The notes under the pieces: generated by a model | What the model saw: only the letters and a program-made list of their open reading frames with translations | Told to the model about the DNA's origin: nothing | The model's database searches: none | In this document: in pieces, positions 9,536 to 18,345 of the stretch | How positions within the stretch are numbered: the stretch's first letter is position 1 | How the letters are laid out: every line of letters starts with the position of its first letter | From: Thalassospira sp. MCCC 1A03138 | Lineage (GTDB): Bacteria; Pseudomonadota; Alphaproteobacteria; Rhodospirillales; Thalassospiraceae | Assembly (NCBI RefSeq): GCF_002115785.1 | Contig: NZ_JFJY01000013.1 | Span: forward strand, 1-64,000 | Direction: 5' to 3' | DNA length: 64,000 nt | Translations under genes and position numbers: made by a program

Positions 9536-10666
9536 ATGATCCGAGTTGGCCCGAAAACCGGTTATCGCAATGACGCCCTGCCGCACCAGATTTCCGCGGC
9601 GGCGCATTCACCAACCGTTGGGGGAAAACAGGGGGCGCTGCGCCGTCGCCCGGTCGGCTATTTGTCGGTGTTTGCCGTCGCGTCCCTGCTGGGTATGACT
9701 GTTCTTGGCGGTGCACCGGTACGGGCGCAAGAATCCAACATGACCCGTCAGGTCGAACAGTTGCGCAAGGATCTTGACCTGTTGCAGCGTTATGTCTACC
9801 GCGAGGGTGTTCCTTCGGGTGGTGTTGCCGATGGTGGTTCAAGTGATGGAAGTCCGGCCGCGGCGCGCCAGCAGGTTCAGATCAACGAGATCGAACGCGC
9901 GGTGACCCAGCTTACCGGCCAGATCGAAGAATTCGACTTCCGCATTCGCAAGATTGAAGATCGCCTTGATCGTCTGGTTTCCGATGTTGATTTCCGCCTT
10001 GGCCAGCTTGAAGGTGGAGCCAGTGCGGGCGGTACACAGACCGGTGCAGTTGCCCCCTCGGCGGCGGCCGGGGCGGCGGCAAACGGTGCGAGCGCATCGA
10101 ATGTCCAGCCAAATACCGCCGGTACGGGGCAACGGGTTGATGACCGTGGTACCCAATTGTTCGGTGTGATCGAGAATGAGGGTTCGCCGCCCGCCGTGCC
10201 ATCGGGCCCATCCAATACCGGGTCTGGTGCGCCCGCCCGTGCGGCAGCTGCATCGGGTGCCAGTGGTGCCCTTCCGGCTGGGACACCAGAAGAACAGTAT
10301 CGTTATGCTTTTGATCTTTTGCGCAAGCAGGACTTTGCGGCGGCTGAGACCGCCCTTGCCGCATTTGTCAAAAGCCATCCTGACAATGCATTGGCCGGGA
10401 ATGCGCAATACTGGCTTGGCGAAACGTTTTATGTTCGCCAACAGTATGATCAGGCGGCTGTCGCGTTTACCGAAGGTTTTCAGACCTATCCCGATAGCAG
10501 CAAGGCGGCGGATAACCTGCTTAAACTTGGCATGTCGCTTGGCAATCTGGGCAAGAAGGACGATGCCTGCACGACGTTTGGCCATCTGATTGCCAACTTC
10601 CCGAATGCGTCGGCGGTCGTGCTTGACCGTGCGCGTCAGGAACGCAAGAATCGCGGCTGTTCCTGA
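9536..10666 (+). CDS. cpoB: Cell-division coordinator CpoB (YbgF), TPR protein
   Basis: CpoB is the periplasmic TPR protein that ties Tol-Pal activity to septal peptidoglycan synthesis. I prefer ATG 9536, which has a well-placed GAAGGA; ATG 9506 is possible in the same frame. The product (376 residues) has a long positively charged start, a hydrophobic signal core and a cut near APVRAQ. A coiled coil (NMTRQVEQLRKDLDLLQRYV) and Ala/Gly-rich linker follow. The C-terminal TPR domain begins EEQYRYAFDLLRKQDFAAAE and has the family motif AQYWLGETFYVRQQY. Confidence 0.92.
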   Translation: MIRVGPKTGYRNDALPHQISAAAHSPTVGGKQGALRRRPVGYLSVFAVASLLGMTVLGGAPVRAQESNMTRQVEQLRKDLDLLQRYVYREGVPSGGVADGGSSDGSPAAARQQVQINEIERAVTQLTGQIEEFDFRIRKIEDRLDRLVSDVDFRLGQLEGGASAGGTQTGAVAPSAAAGAAANGASASNVQPNTAGTGQRVDDRGTQLFGVIENEGSPPAVPSGPSNTGSGAPARAAAASGASGALPAGTPEEQYRYAFDLLRKQDFAAAETALAAFVKSHPDNALAGNAQYWLGETFYVRQQYDQAAVAFTEGFQTYPDSSKAADNLLKLGMSLGNLGKKDDACTTFGHLIANFPNASAVVLDRARQERKNRGCS

Positions 10667-10676
10667 TCGCAGTCTG

Positions 10677-12149
10677 ATGGCAGACCAACCGGAAAATATG
10701 ATCAATCCCGATCCGGCGTCCGATGGAACCCCATTGGACGCCGTTGTCTTTTCGCGCCTGATGAATGTTTTTGGCCCGTTTGAAGATCGGCCGAAAATTG
10801 CCGTGGCGGTTTCGGGAGGCGCGGACAGCATGGCGTTGGCGTTACTGGCGCATGAATGGTGCGGGTCAAAGGGCGGCGAATTGACCGCCATCACGGTTGA
10901 TCACGGCCTGCGTGCGGAGGCGGCAGAGGAAGCGATCCGGGTTGGGGAGCAGCTTCGAAAACATGGCATTGATCATCGTATTTTGCGCTGGGACGGGGCC
11001 AAACCGCAAAGTGGTATTCAGGAAGCGGCGCGCAAGGCCCGCTATGACCTGCTGGACCACGCCTTGGGGGAAATGGGCATCCTGCACCTTTTGGTCGCCC
11101 ATCATCGCGATGATCAGCGTGAAACGCTTGTTATGCGGCAACAGCGCGAGAGTGGCGTGATCGGTCGGGCCGGGATGGCAGCGCGGCGTTATCTGCGCAA
11201 TACCAGATTGTTGCGGCCCTTATTGCCCGTGACCAAGGCCGATCTGATTGCAACACTTCGGGCTCGTCAGCAGGACTGGATCGAAGACCCGTCAAACCGC
11301 AATGTCCGTTTTGAGCGCGTGCGCATCAGACACGACCCGATGATGGACGGCCCGAAAAAAGAGATGGTTCAAAGCGGTGCCGATGCACGCCAAACCGCGG
11401 AATACCGGATTGCCGACCTTCTGGCATCGGCAGTGCAGATTGCAAATTGCGGTATTGCACGTATCGATTATTCGAAATGGCAGGATGTTGGCGGTGATGA
11501 AGTAACCGCACGCTATGCTCTTGGGCATATTGTCCGGGTGGTTGGCGGAGAAAATTATATGCCGGCACTGGGCTCGTTGATGGCGGCCCTGCTGCAAATC
11601 AACGAGAAGGAAGATGCGCGGGTCAGTCTGGGCGGATGCGTGTTGCATCGCCGGGGGGGCATTTTGCTGGTTTATCGGGAGATCGGGCGCGTGGATGCCC
11701 ATCCGGTCCGCATCGATCCGGGGTTGATACGCGGTGGTTTCGGGCAGCGTTGGGACAATCGGTTCGAGCTGTTTTTCGCAGATCATGGCGCGGGGGTAAC
11801 CGCGGATTACACTGATTTGGGGCGGTTTGTGATTGCGCCGCTGTCGGCTTGTGATGCGTTTCACACGCGCGCCTTTCGGGCCGCCATTGGCAAAATCGCG
11901 CCATTTGTGGATCATTTGCCGCGTGCGGCCCTTGCATCCATACCCGCCCTTTATGATAAAGAAGTCCTGCATTCCGTTGGCGGGCTTGAGGTTTCGGGCA
12001 TTTCCGACGTATTATCCGCCGCCGGTTGCCGGACGGCCCCCATAGGGGTAGAAAACGCAATCGGAATGCGATGGCGGTTTGCACCCCCGACACCTTTGTG
12101 GGAAAGTGGGTTTAAATCGTCGCCGAAACCCGACGTCCTACTTGCGTAA
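10677..12149 (+). CDS. tilS: tRNA(Ile)-lysidine synthetase TilS
   Basis: TilS converts C34 of tRNA-Ile(CAU) to lysidine so that it reads AUA codons. The P-loop is AVSGGADSMAL near residues 44-54. TilS-specific segments such as GIQEAARKARYDLL, LLVAHHRDDQRETL and WIEDPSNRNVRFERVRIR follow. I placed the start at ATG 10677, just after the cpoB stop, giving 490 residues; the open frame extends upstream inside cpoB, which is unlikely to be real. The C-terminal third is weakly conserved, as is normal. cpoB-tilS-ftsH is a common order in alphaproteobacteria. Confidence 0.93.
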   Translation: MADQPENMINPDPASDGTPLDAVVFSRLMNVFGPFEDRPKIAVAVSGGADSMALALLAHEWCGSKGGELTAITVDHGLRAEAAEEAIRVGEQLRKHGIDHRILRWDGAKPQSGIQEAARKARYDLLDHALGEMGILHLLVAHHRDDQRETLVMRQQRESGVIGRAGMAARRYLRNTRLLRPLLPVTKADLIATLRARQQDWIEDPSNRNVRFERVRIRHDPMMDGPKKEMVQSGADARQTAEYRIADLLASAVQIANCGIARIDYSKWQDVGGDEVTARYALGHIVRVVGGENYMPALGSLMAALLQINEKEDARVSLGGCVLHRRGGILLVYREIGRVDAHPVRIDPGLIRGGFGQRWDNRFELFFADHGAGVTADYTDLGRFVIAPLSACDAFHTRAFRAAIGKIAPFVDHLPRAALASIPALYDKEVLHSVGGLEVSGISDVLSAAGCRTAPIGVENAIGMRWRFAPPTPLWESGFKSSPKPDVLLA

Positions 12150-12235
12150 AGGTACCTTATCATTATCTGATGGTCAGGCCGTGCGCAGGGCGATTGCGCG
12201 TCATGGCGAACACAAATTGCGATCAGTAGCTTGGA

Positions 12236-14179
12236 ATGAATATGGGAAAAAATCTCGCACTGTGGGTTATCATTGCCATCCTTTTGGTGGCTTTGTTTAA
12301 CCTGTTTCAGTCGCCATCAGGACGGAGCGGCCAGTCAACGCTGGCGTTTTCGGACTTCCTGGCCGAAGTTGACAGCGGCCAGATTTCAGAAGTTACGATC
12401 CAGGGCAACACTCTTACAGCGCAAACCCGCGATAACCGGACCGTTAGTGTTTATACCCCTGATTATCCGAATCTCGTCGAAAAGCTGAACGACAAGGGCG
12501 TTCGTATTATCGCCCAGCCGGAAGAAAGCCTGTCGCCGCTTATGAGCGCGCTTATCAGTTGGTTCCCGATGCTGCTGATTATCGGTGTGTGGATTTTCTT
12601 CATGCGCCAGATGCAGGGCGGCGGCGGCAAGGCCATGGGCTTTGGCAAATCAAAGGCCAAGATGCTGACCGAGAAATCCGGTCGTGTGACCTTTGAAGAC
12701 GTTGCCGGGATCGAGGAAGCCAAGGGCGAGCTTGAAGAAGTCGTCGACTTCCTGCGCGATCCGCAGAAATTCCAGCGTCTTGGCGGTAAAATCCCGAAAG
12801 GCATGCTTCTTGTCGGACCTCCGGGTACTGGTAAGACGCTTCTGGCGCGTGCGATTGCCGGTGAAGCAAACGTGCCGTTCTTTACGATTTCGGGTTCCGA
12901 TTTCGTGGAAATGTTTGTTGGTGTCGGCGCATCGCGTGTGCGTGACATGTTCGAACAGGGCAAAAAGAACGCACCGTGCATCATCTTCATCGATGAAATC
13001 GACGCCGTTGGCCGCCATCGTGGTGCCGGTCTTGGCGGCGGTAACGATGAACGTGAGCAGACCCTGAACCAGCTTCTGGTCGAGATGGATGGTTTCGAAG
13101 CCAACGAGGGTGTTATCCTTGTGGCGGCAACCAACCGTCCGGACGTTCTGGACCCGGCATTGTTGCGCCCCGGTCGTTTTGACCGTCAGGTTGTTGTGCC
13201 GAACCCGGACCTTGAAGGCCGTGAACGTATTCTTGGTGTTCATGCCCGCAAGGTTCCGCTGGGACCAGATGTTGATCTGCGCACGGTTGCGCGTGGTACG
13301 CCGGGCTTCTCGGGTGCCGATCTGGCAAACCTTGTCAACGAGGCAGCGCTTCTGGCGGCCCGTCTTGGCAAGCGTGTCGTTACCATGGCCGATTTCGAGA
13401 ATGCCAAGGACAAGGTGATGATGGGGGCGGAACGCCGTTCCATGATCATGACCGACGACGAGAAGAAGCTGACGGCCTATCACGAAGGCGGTCATGCGCT
13501 TGTCGCGCTGCATACCCCGGCATCCGATCCGATCCACAAGGCAACCATCATTCCGCGCGGTCGTGCGCTGGGTATGGTGATGCGCCTGCCGGAACGCGAT
13601 CAGGTTTCCAAATCCTATGAACAGCTGATTTCCGACCTTGCGGTTGCCATGGGTGGCCGCGTTGCCGAGGAAATCATCTTTGGCAAGGACAAGGTAACGA
13701 CGGGTGCGTCCTCGGACATCAATATGGTGACGCAGTATGCGCGCAAGATGGTGACCGAGTGGGGATTCTCGGACAAGCTTGGCAATGTCAAATATGTGGA
13801 CAATCAGGAAGAAGTGTTCCTGGGTCACAGCGTTGCCCAGCACAAGAATGTTTCCGAGAAAACCGCGCAACTCATTGACGAGGAAGTACGTCGTTATTCC
13901 GACGAGGCATATACCTTCGCCAAGCGGGTTCTGACCGAGCATCTTGACGATTTGCATGTTCTTGCCAAGGGACTTCTGGAATACGAAACCCTGTCGGGCA
14001 AGGAAATCGATGCGCTTCTGCGTGGCGAGGAAATCAACCGTGCGGGCCATTCCAATGGTAGCGGCAAGGACACGGGCGGCGGACGCCGTTCGACCGTTCC
14101 GACCACCGGTGGCGCACGCAAGGAAAACCCGGGTGAAGGTGGCGGGGATTTGTCCCCGGAGCCGCAGCCGGGCAGCTAA
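12236..14179 (+). CDS. ftsH: ATP-dependent zinc metalloprotease FtsH
   Basis: FtsH is the membrane-anchored AAA+ protease that degrades damaged membrane proteins and regulators such as LpxC in many bacteria. The 647-residue product has two N-terminal membrane segments (about 7-25 and 105-125), Walker A GPPGTGKT near 195-202, Walker [10 protein letters not shown] near 248-256, the second region of homology [10 protein letters not shown], and the zinc site HEGGH near 415-420. The extreme C terminus is Gly/Pro-rich. ATG 12242 six bases downstream is an alternative start. Confidence 0.98.
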   Translation: MNMGKNLALWVIIAILLVALFNLFQSPSGRSGQSTLAFSDFLAEVDSGQISEVTIQGNTLTAQTRDNRTVSVYTPDYPNLVEKLNDKGVRIIAQPEESLSPLMSALISWFPMLLIIGVWIFFMRQMQGGGGKAMGFGKSKAKMLTEKSGRVTFEDVAGIEEAKGELEEVVDFLRDPQKFQRLGGKIPKGMLLVGPPGTGKTLLARAIAGEANVPFFTISGSDFVEMFVGVGASRVRDMFEQGKKNAPCIIFIDEIDAVGRHRGAGLGGGNDEREQTLNQLLVEMDGFEANEGVILVAATNRPDVLDPALLRPGRFDRQVVVPNPDLEGRERILGVHARKVPLGPDVDLRTVARGTPGFSGADLANLVNEAALLAARLGKRVVTMADFENAKDKVMMGAERRSMIMTDDEKKLTAYHEGGHALVALHTPASDPIHKATIIPRGRALGMVMRLPERDQVSKSYEQLISDLAVAMGGRVAEEIIFGKDKVTTGASSDINMVTQYARKMVTEWGFSDKLGNVKYVDNQEEVFLGHSVAQHKNVSEKTAQLIDEEVRRYSDEAYTFAKRVLTEHLDDLHVLAKGLLEYETLSGKEIDALLRGEEINRAGHSNGSGKDTGGGRRSTVPTTGGARKENPGEGGGDLSPEPQPGS

Positions 14180-14192
14180 CTGAAAGAGACTG

Positions 14193-15308
14193 ATGGACAA
14201 GATCGAAGGATCGGTCCTGCGAAGCCCCGCCGATGTGCGGGGCTTCGCTGATTTTGACGGACCGTTATATTACGCACCTACCGGTTTCATCGACCATGCC
14301 GATGATCCCAATACGTTACCGCTTGCCGGATCGCGCCGAGGTTTTTCCGCCCTTGAAATCATCCGCCGTCGCGACGGCGGCGGTGCCGAAAGCATGATCC
14401 TGCCGTTGCTGGCCCTTGAAGGCTGGGTCCAGAATTCCGGGCGGGTGGATGAAATCAATGATGTCCTGAACCGTCTGACCAGCAAGCGTGCGGATTTTGC
14501 CGGGCTTGATATGGCGTCCTGCCATGTGATGGGCATTGTCAATGTGACGCCGGACAGCTTTTCCGATGGCGGCGATTACAATACCACCGAACAGGCGATT
14601 GCACACGCGCGTGCCCTGGCAGCACAGGGGGCATCCATCCTTGATATCGGCGGGGAATCGACCCGGCCGGGGGCGGAAGCCGTGTCCGAAGCCGACGAGA
14701 TCGCCCGCGTTGTTCCGGTGATCCGGGCCCTGGCCGAAGACGGCCATTGCGTTTCCATCGATACCCGCCATGCGGGCGTGATGGAAGCCGCGATTGAGGC
14801 TGGTGCGGCCATCATCAATGACGTGACCGGGCTTGAAGGTGATGAACGGTCGATGGAAGTCGCTGTGGCATCGGGCAGGCCCGTGATGTTGATGCATATG
14901 CAGGGCGAACCGGGCACGATGCAGGAAAACCCGCAATATGATTGTGCGGTTCTGGATGTGTATGACTATCTGCTGGACCGGATCGAAAGTTGTGAACGGG
15001 CGGGGATTGCGCGCGATCGTATCTGTGTTGATCCGGGAATCGGTTTTGGCAAGTCATTGATGCACAATCTGGAACTGTTGTCGCGTCTGGCGATTTTCCA
15101 CGGGTTGGGCTGCCCGGTGTTGCTGGGCACGTCGCGCAAATCATTTATCGGCAAGATTGATCCGGCTGCATCCCCCAAGGAGCGGCTGGGAGGATCAATT
15201 GCATCGGCGGTTAATGGATGGCGGCACGGTGTTCAGATGATCCGTGTCCATGATGTTCATGACACGGTTCAGTCGATATCGGTCGCGACCGCGACGTCAA
15301 TGGTATAG
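14193..15308 (+). CDS. folP: Dihydropteroate synthase FolP with N-terminal extension
   Basis: FolP joins p-aminobenzoate to the pterin pyrophosphate in folate synthesis and is the sulfonamide target. The C-terminal 265 or so residues contain the family signatures MGIVNVTPDSFSDGG, DIGGESTRPGA, VSIDTRHAGVMEAAIEAGA, LMHMQGEPGTMQ, DPGIGFGKS and LLGTSRKSFIG. About 105 extra N-terminal residues precede the barrel, making 371 residues against roughly 280 in E. coli. Similar extensions occur in other alphaproteobacterial FolP proteins. The gene starts 13 bases after ftsH. Confidence 0.96.
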   Translation: MDKIEGSVLRSPADVRGFADFDGPLYYAPTGFIDHADDPNTLPLAGSRRGFSALEIIRRRDGGGAESMILPLLALEGWVQNSGRVDEINDVLNRLTSKRADFAGLDMASCHVMGIVNVTPDSFSDGGDYNTTEQAIAHARALAAQGASILDIGGESTRPGAEAVSEADEIARVVPVIRALAEDGHCVSIDTRHAGVMEAAIEAGAAIINDVTGLEGDERSMEVAVASGRPVMLMHMQGEPGTMQENPQYDCAVLDVYDYLLDRIESCERAGIARDRICVDPGIGFGKSLMHNLELLSRLAIFHGLGCPVLLGTSRKSFIGKIDPAASPKERLGGSIASAVNGWRHGVQMIRVHDVHDTVQSISVATATSMV

Positions 15309-15370
15309 CCATTTTCGACTATCAATCTATGGATGTATAGGTTGACCGGTTTGAACAACGAATTATAAAA

Positions 15371-15421
15371 GGCCCGCCGTTCTGGTGCATTTTTGGGTGC
15401 CAGAATTGCGGGTCTTTTTTT
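15371..15421 (+). terminator. Rho-independent terminator after folP
   Basis: Two long arms (15371-15388 and 15396-15414) pair with a few mismatches around a T-rich loop, followed by TTTTTTT. It lies about 60 bases after folP and marks the end of the housekeeping block. Confidence 0.85.
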
Positions 15422-15570
15422 GATCCGGTGAATCTGGCAATTTCTGACAGATCGTGCTTGGGGCTTGCGGATTTTACCCAATCGCCACATACCTTTAAAG
15501 ATAAAGAGAATTGCGATCAGGAAGATCGCGCAAATGGTTGGTTTCGTGCAAACAGCGAAGGCGAAGTTGA

Positions 15571-16356
15571 ATGAATGGATACAGCGCGCACCTGCGCGTT
15601 GAACAGCCGGAAAAGGCTGCGGGTCAGGAAACAATGGCGACTTGTGTTTTCGTGGTCGAGGACAATGCCGATCTTAATCGGGATTTGTGCGAATACCTCG
15701 AGATGTGCGGTTTTGATGTTGTCGGTTGTGAAACCGGCGCAGCATTTCATCGCGCGCTGAAATCCAAAACACCTGCGGCGGTCATTTTCGATATCATGCT
15801 GCCGGATGCCGATGGTTATGAATTGGCCAAATATGCGCGCGCCAATCTTGATTGCGGTATCATGATGCTGACATCCCTTGCGGGGATGGATCATCATCTT
15901 ACCGGGTATAAATCCGGTGCGGATGTTTACCTGACGAAAGACAGCCCGCTTTCGGTGATCGAGGCGGCCCTGCGGCCGTTGTTGCGCCGGGTTGGCAAAA
16001 AAGATGACGATGCGGCTGAAGACCTGGAACGCGACGGCGCCTGGACCCTTGATATGCTCAACTGGACGCTCAGTAATTCAAGCGGTGGCAGTTCGACTTT
16101 GACCGCGACGGAACGCACCATCGTGCAATTACTGGTCGAGGCAAACGGGGCGTGGCTGACACGGCCGGAAATCGTTATGGCGCTGGGTAAGGCCGATACG
16201 GCCGAAAATTGCCGCAACCTTGATACGGCGATCCGGCGCGTTCGTCAGAAAGTCCTGCGCGAAACGGGCGATGAATTGCCGGTTCGGACCGCATATGGGC
16301 GGGGCTATGCTTTTACATCGCCTGGTATCATTGTCGGTGCTGGGAAAACCGCCTGA
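15571..16356 (+). CDS. OmpR-type response regulator
   Basis: This is a two-domain response regulator of up to 261 residues. The receiver has the acidic pocket (VVEDN), the phosphorylatable Asp in FDIMLPDADG, the switch Thr in LTS and Lys in YLTKDSP, where the usual Pro after Lys is replaced by Asp. The C-terminal winged helix ends VRTAYGRGYAFTSPG, typical of OmpR/PhoB proteins. ATG 15634 (MATCVF) is a good alternative start with AGGA ahead of it. It converges with two histidine kinases, its probable partners, 15 bases away. Target genes are unknown. Confidence 0.88.
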   Translation: MNGYSAHLRVEQPEKAAGQETMATCVFVVEDNADLNRDLCEYLEMCGFDVVGCETGAAFHRALKSKTPAAVIFDIMLPDADGYELAKYARANLDCGIMMLTSLAGMDHHLTGYKSGADVYLTKDSPLSVIEAALRPLLRRVGKKDDDAAEDLERDGAWTLDMLNWTLSNSSGGSSTLTATERTIVQLLVEANGAWLTRPEIVMALGKADTAENCRNLDTAIRRVRQKVLRETGDELPVRTAYGRGYAFTSPGIIVGAGKTA

Positions 16357-16371
16357 TTGACTGTTATTCGT

Positions 16372-18345
16372 TCAGATGTCGAACGACCTGGTGCTGTCTT
16401 CGCATGGCAGCAACAGGCATAGCTCGATCCCGTCGGTGCCCTTATCGCGCAATTTGATCGATCCGCCATGTGCATCAACGATGCGCTGCGAGATATGAAG
16501 CCCCAGCGCATTCTGCATTGCGGTTGGCCCGATATCCTGGCGAAAGAGGGCGTCACTGATGCGCAGGATTTCCTGGCTGTTCAAATCCTTGCCGTGGCAG
16601 GGAATATCGATTTCCACCAGCCAGCCGCCATTGCGACGAACCTTGATACGGATTGGAGATCCTTGGGCGTAGCGCCGTGCGGTTTCAATCAGGTTGGTGA
16701 TCGCAAGCCCGACCAGTGTGGCATCGACATAGGTTTCAAGCTGTTCGGTCCCGACGCATTCCAAGGTGATTTCGGCATCGGCGCGCGATGTATCTGCGAC
16801 AAAGTCCGTCAGCAGACGATTGACCGGCACCAGTTCGCGGGCCAGCGCAAAGTCACCGTCATCGATGCCATCCTTGTTGAGGAAAATATCCACCAGACGC
16901 GATAGTTTGCGTGCCTGATCCTGAATGCGTTGCAGGCGGTCGGTGACGTCGCTGCGGGCATCGCGCAGCCGAAGCAGAAGCATTTCGGAAGATCGTTGAA
17001 TAACCGCAAGCGGTGTGCGGAATTCGTGCGAGAGCATGGAAATCAGTTTTCGCTGTTCCCCGACAAGCGATGTTGTTGCCGCGGTGACCCTAAGCATGTT
17101 CATGCGTTCCCTTTCGATCTGCGAAAGGCGGAACCCCATGAGGATACCCATCGCGCACATATGGAAAAACAGCGTGAACTGATGCAGGCCAAGCCGGAAC
17201 GGCGTGGCGGCAATCAATCCGGCATGGGTCAGTTGCAACAGCACGGCCCCGCCGATCGGGATCACAATGACAACCAGATAGATCCACAAAAGCCACTGCC
17301 TTGGCGCCCGGATGATCCGATAGGCAACAATCAGGGACAGTGTCGTGAGTAACGCGGCATGCAGCGGCACGATATATGTGCCGTAAAGCGCATAAAAATC
17401 GGTGGTCACGGTTAGAGCGCAGGCAACCGAAAGCCCGCAATAGACTTTAGCGATCCGCGCGATCACAACATTCTGTTTGCCAAGATCAAGAATATAGAAC
17501 CACAGAAAGACAGAGGCGGTCGAGCCGATCACATTAGTCAACCCGACAATCAGATCATTGGCATATGGCCATTCGGGCTGAATGATCGATAGCACCAGTC
17601 CGTTGACCGATGATGCCAGTGCGCCCACCAGAACAACACAGACACCATATGTCGCAATCGCACGATCCCGGACGAGAGAGCCCAGAACCGTGTAAACCAC
17701 GCCGAGCATCAGGATGACACCGAAATAGATGCTCATTGCCCCGTCGCGGAGCGTCAGACTGGAAATAAGTTGATCGGTTGGCCAAAGTTTGGCGATCAAT
17801 AACTGGGTGCTGTTCGATTTGGTACGGATGAAAAGAGTATAATCACCCGGTTCGAGAGGCGGGAAGCGGTCGACCTGCTGGCTGCCGCGGGTGGGGCGCA
17901 GGCCTGCCGGGACATGATCGCCCATATGACTTTGCCAAAGATGGCGAGATGTTCCCTGCCTGATCAGATAGGCATCAATGAAATTCATGTAGTTTGGCTG
18001 AATTTCAAGTTGCAGGGATTGTGTCAGGCCCTGCGGAACAGACAGTTGCAGCCGGTACCAGACGCTGTCGCCGGTATAGCCAAAACTTGGCACGCCGGTA
18101 CTTGGGGTGAAATCATCGATTGGCAGGTTCAAAACGTCATTGAGTGTCAGATCGTTTGTCCGGTCTTCAAGCCACAGAACGTGATCATGCAAATTCACAG
18201 GGGCCGAGATACCCGGCAGAATGGTTAGTTTGCCGACCTCTGTTGCCGTGGCCGGGGACAGCGGGGCCGTGACCGACAGCATGGTCAGTAGCGCCAGCAG
18301 GAGCCGGAAACAGAAAAGCATCGGTCGGTTTTTCGGATGCCTCAT
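16372..18345 (-). CDS. 7TM-DISM sensor histidine kinase with degraded ATP-binding domain (likely pseudokinase)
   Basis: The 657-residue protein has a signal peptide, a periplasmic sensor of the 7TMR-DISM extracellular type 2 class (about 40-190), seven membrane helices (about 200-400) and a dimerisation domain with intact H-box MLSHEFRTPLAVI (His near 439). The ATP-binding domain is unusual. The N-box reads NLIETARRY instead of NLIENARKY, the G1 box reads DIPCHG instead of DNGPGI, and the G2 box keeps only LGLHI. It is a clear relative of the kinase encoded just upstream and overlaps it by four bases. I infer it cannot bind ATP normally but may still dimerise or accept phosphate. Confidence 0.85.
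   Translation of the reverse strand: MRHPKNRPMLFCFRLLLALLTMLSVTAPLSPATATEVGKLTILPGISAPVNLHDHVLWLEDRTNDLTLNDVLNLPIDDFTPSTGVPSFGYTGDSVWYRLQLSVPQGLTQSLQLEIQPNYMNFIDAYLIRQGTSRHLWQSHMGDHVPAGLRPTRGSQQVDRFPPLEPGDYTLFIRTKSNSTQLLIAKLWPTDQLISSLTLRDGAMSIYFGVILMLGVVYTVLGSLVRDRAIATYGVCVVLVGALASSVNGLVLSIIQPEWPYANDLIVGLTNVIGSTASVFLWFYILDLGKQNVVIARIAKVYCGLSVACALTVTTDFYALYGTYIVPLHAALLTTLSLIVAYRIIRAPRQWLLWIYLVVIVIPIGGAVLLQLTHAGLIAATPFRLGLHQFTLFFHMCAMGILMGFRLSQIERERMNMLRVTAATTSLVGEQRKLISMLSHEFRTPLAVIQRSSEMLLLRLRDARSDVTDRLQRIQDQARKLSRLVDIFLNKDGIDDGDFALARELVPVNRLLTDFVADTSRADAEITLECVGTEQLETYVDATLVGLAITNLIETARRYAQGSPIRIKVRRNGGWLVEIDIPCHGKDLNSQEILRISDALFRQDIGPTAMQNALGLHISQRIVDAHGGSIKLRDKGTDGIELCLLLPCEDSTRSFDI

Noticed and set aside
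12463-14200. Long minus-strand open frames opposite ftsH (516 and 223 codons)
   Set aside because: Shadow frames produced by the codon bias of a certain gene; the translations resemble no protein.
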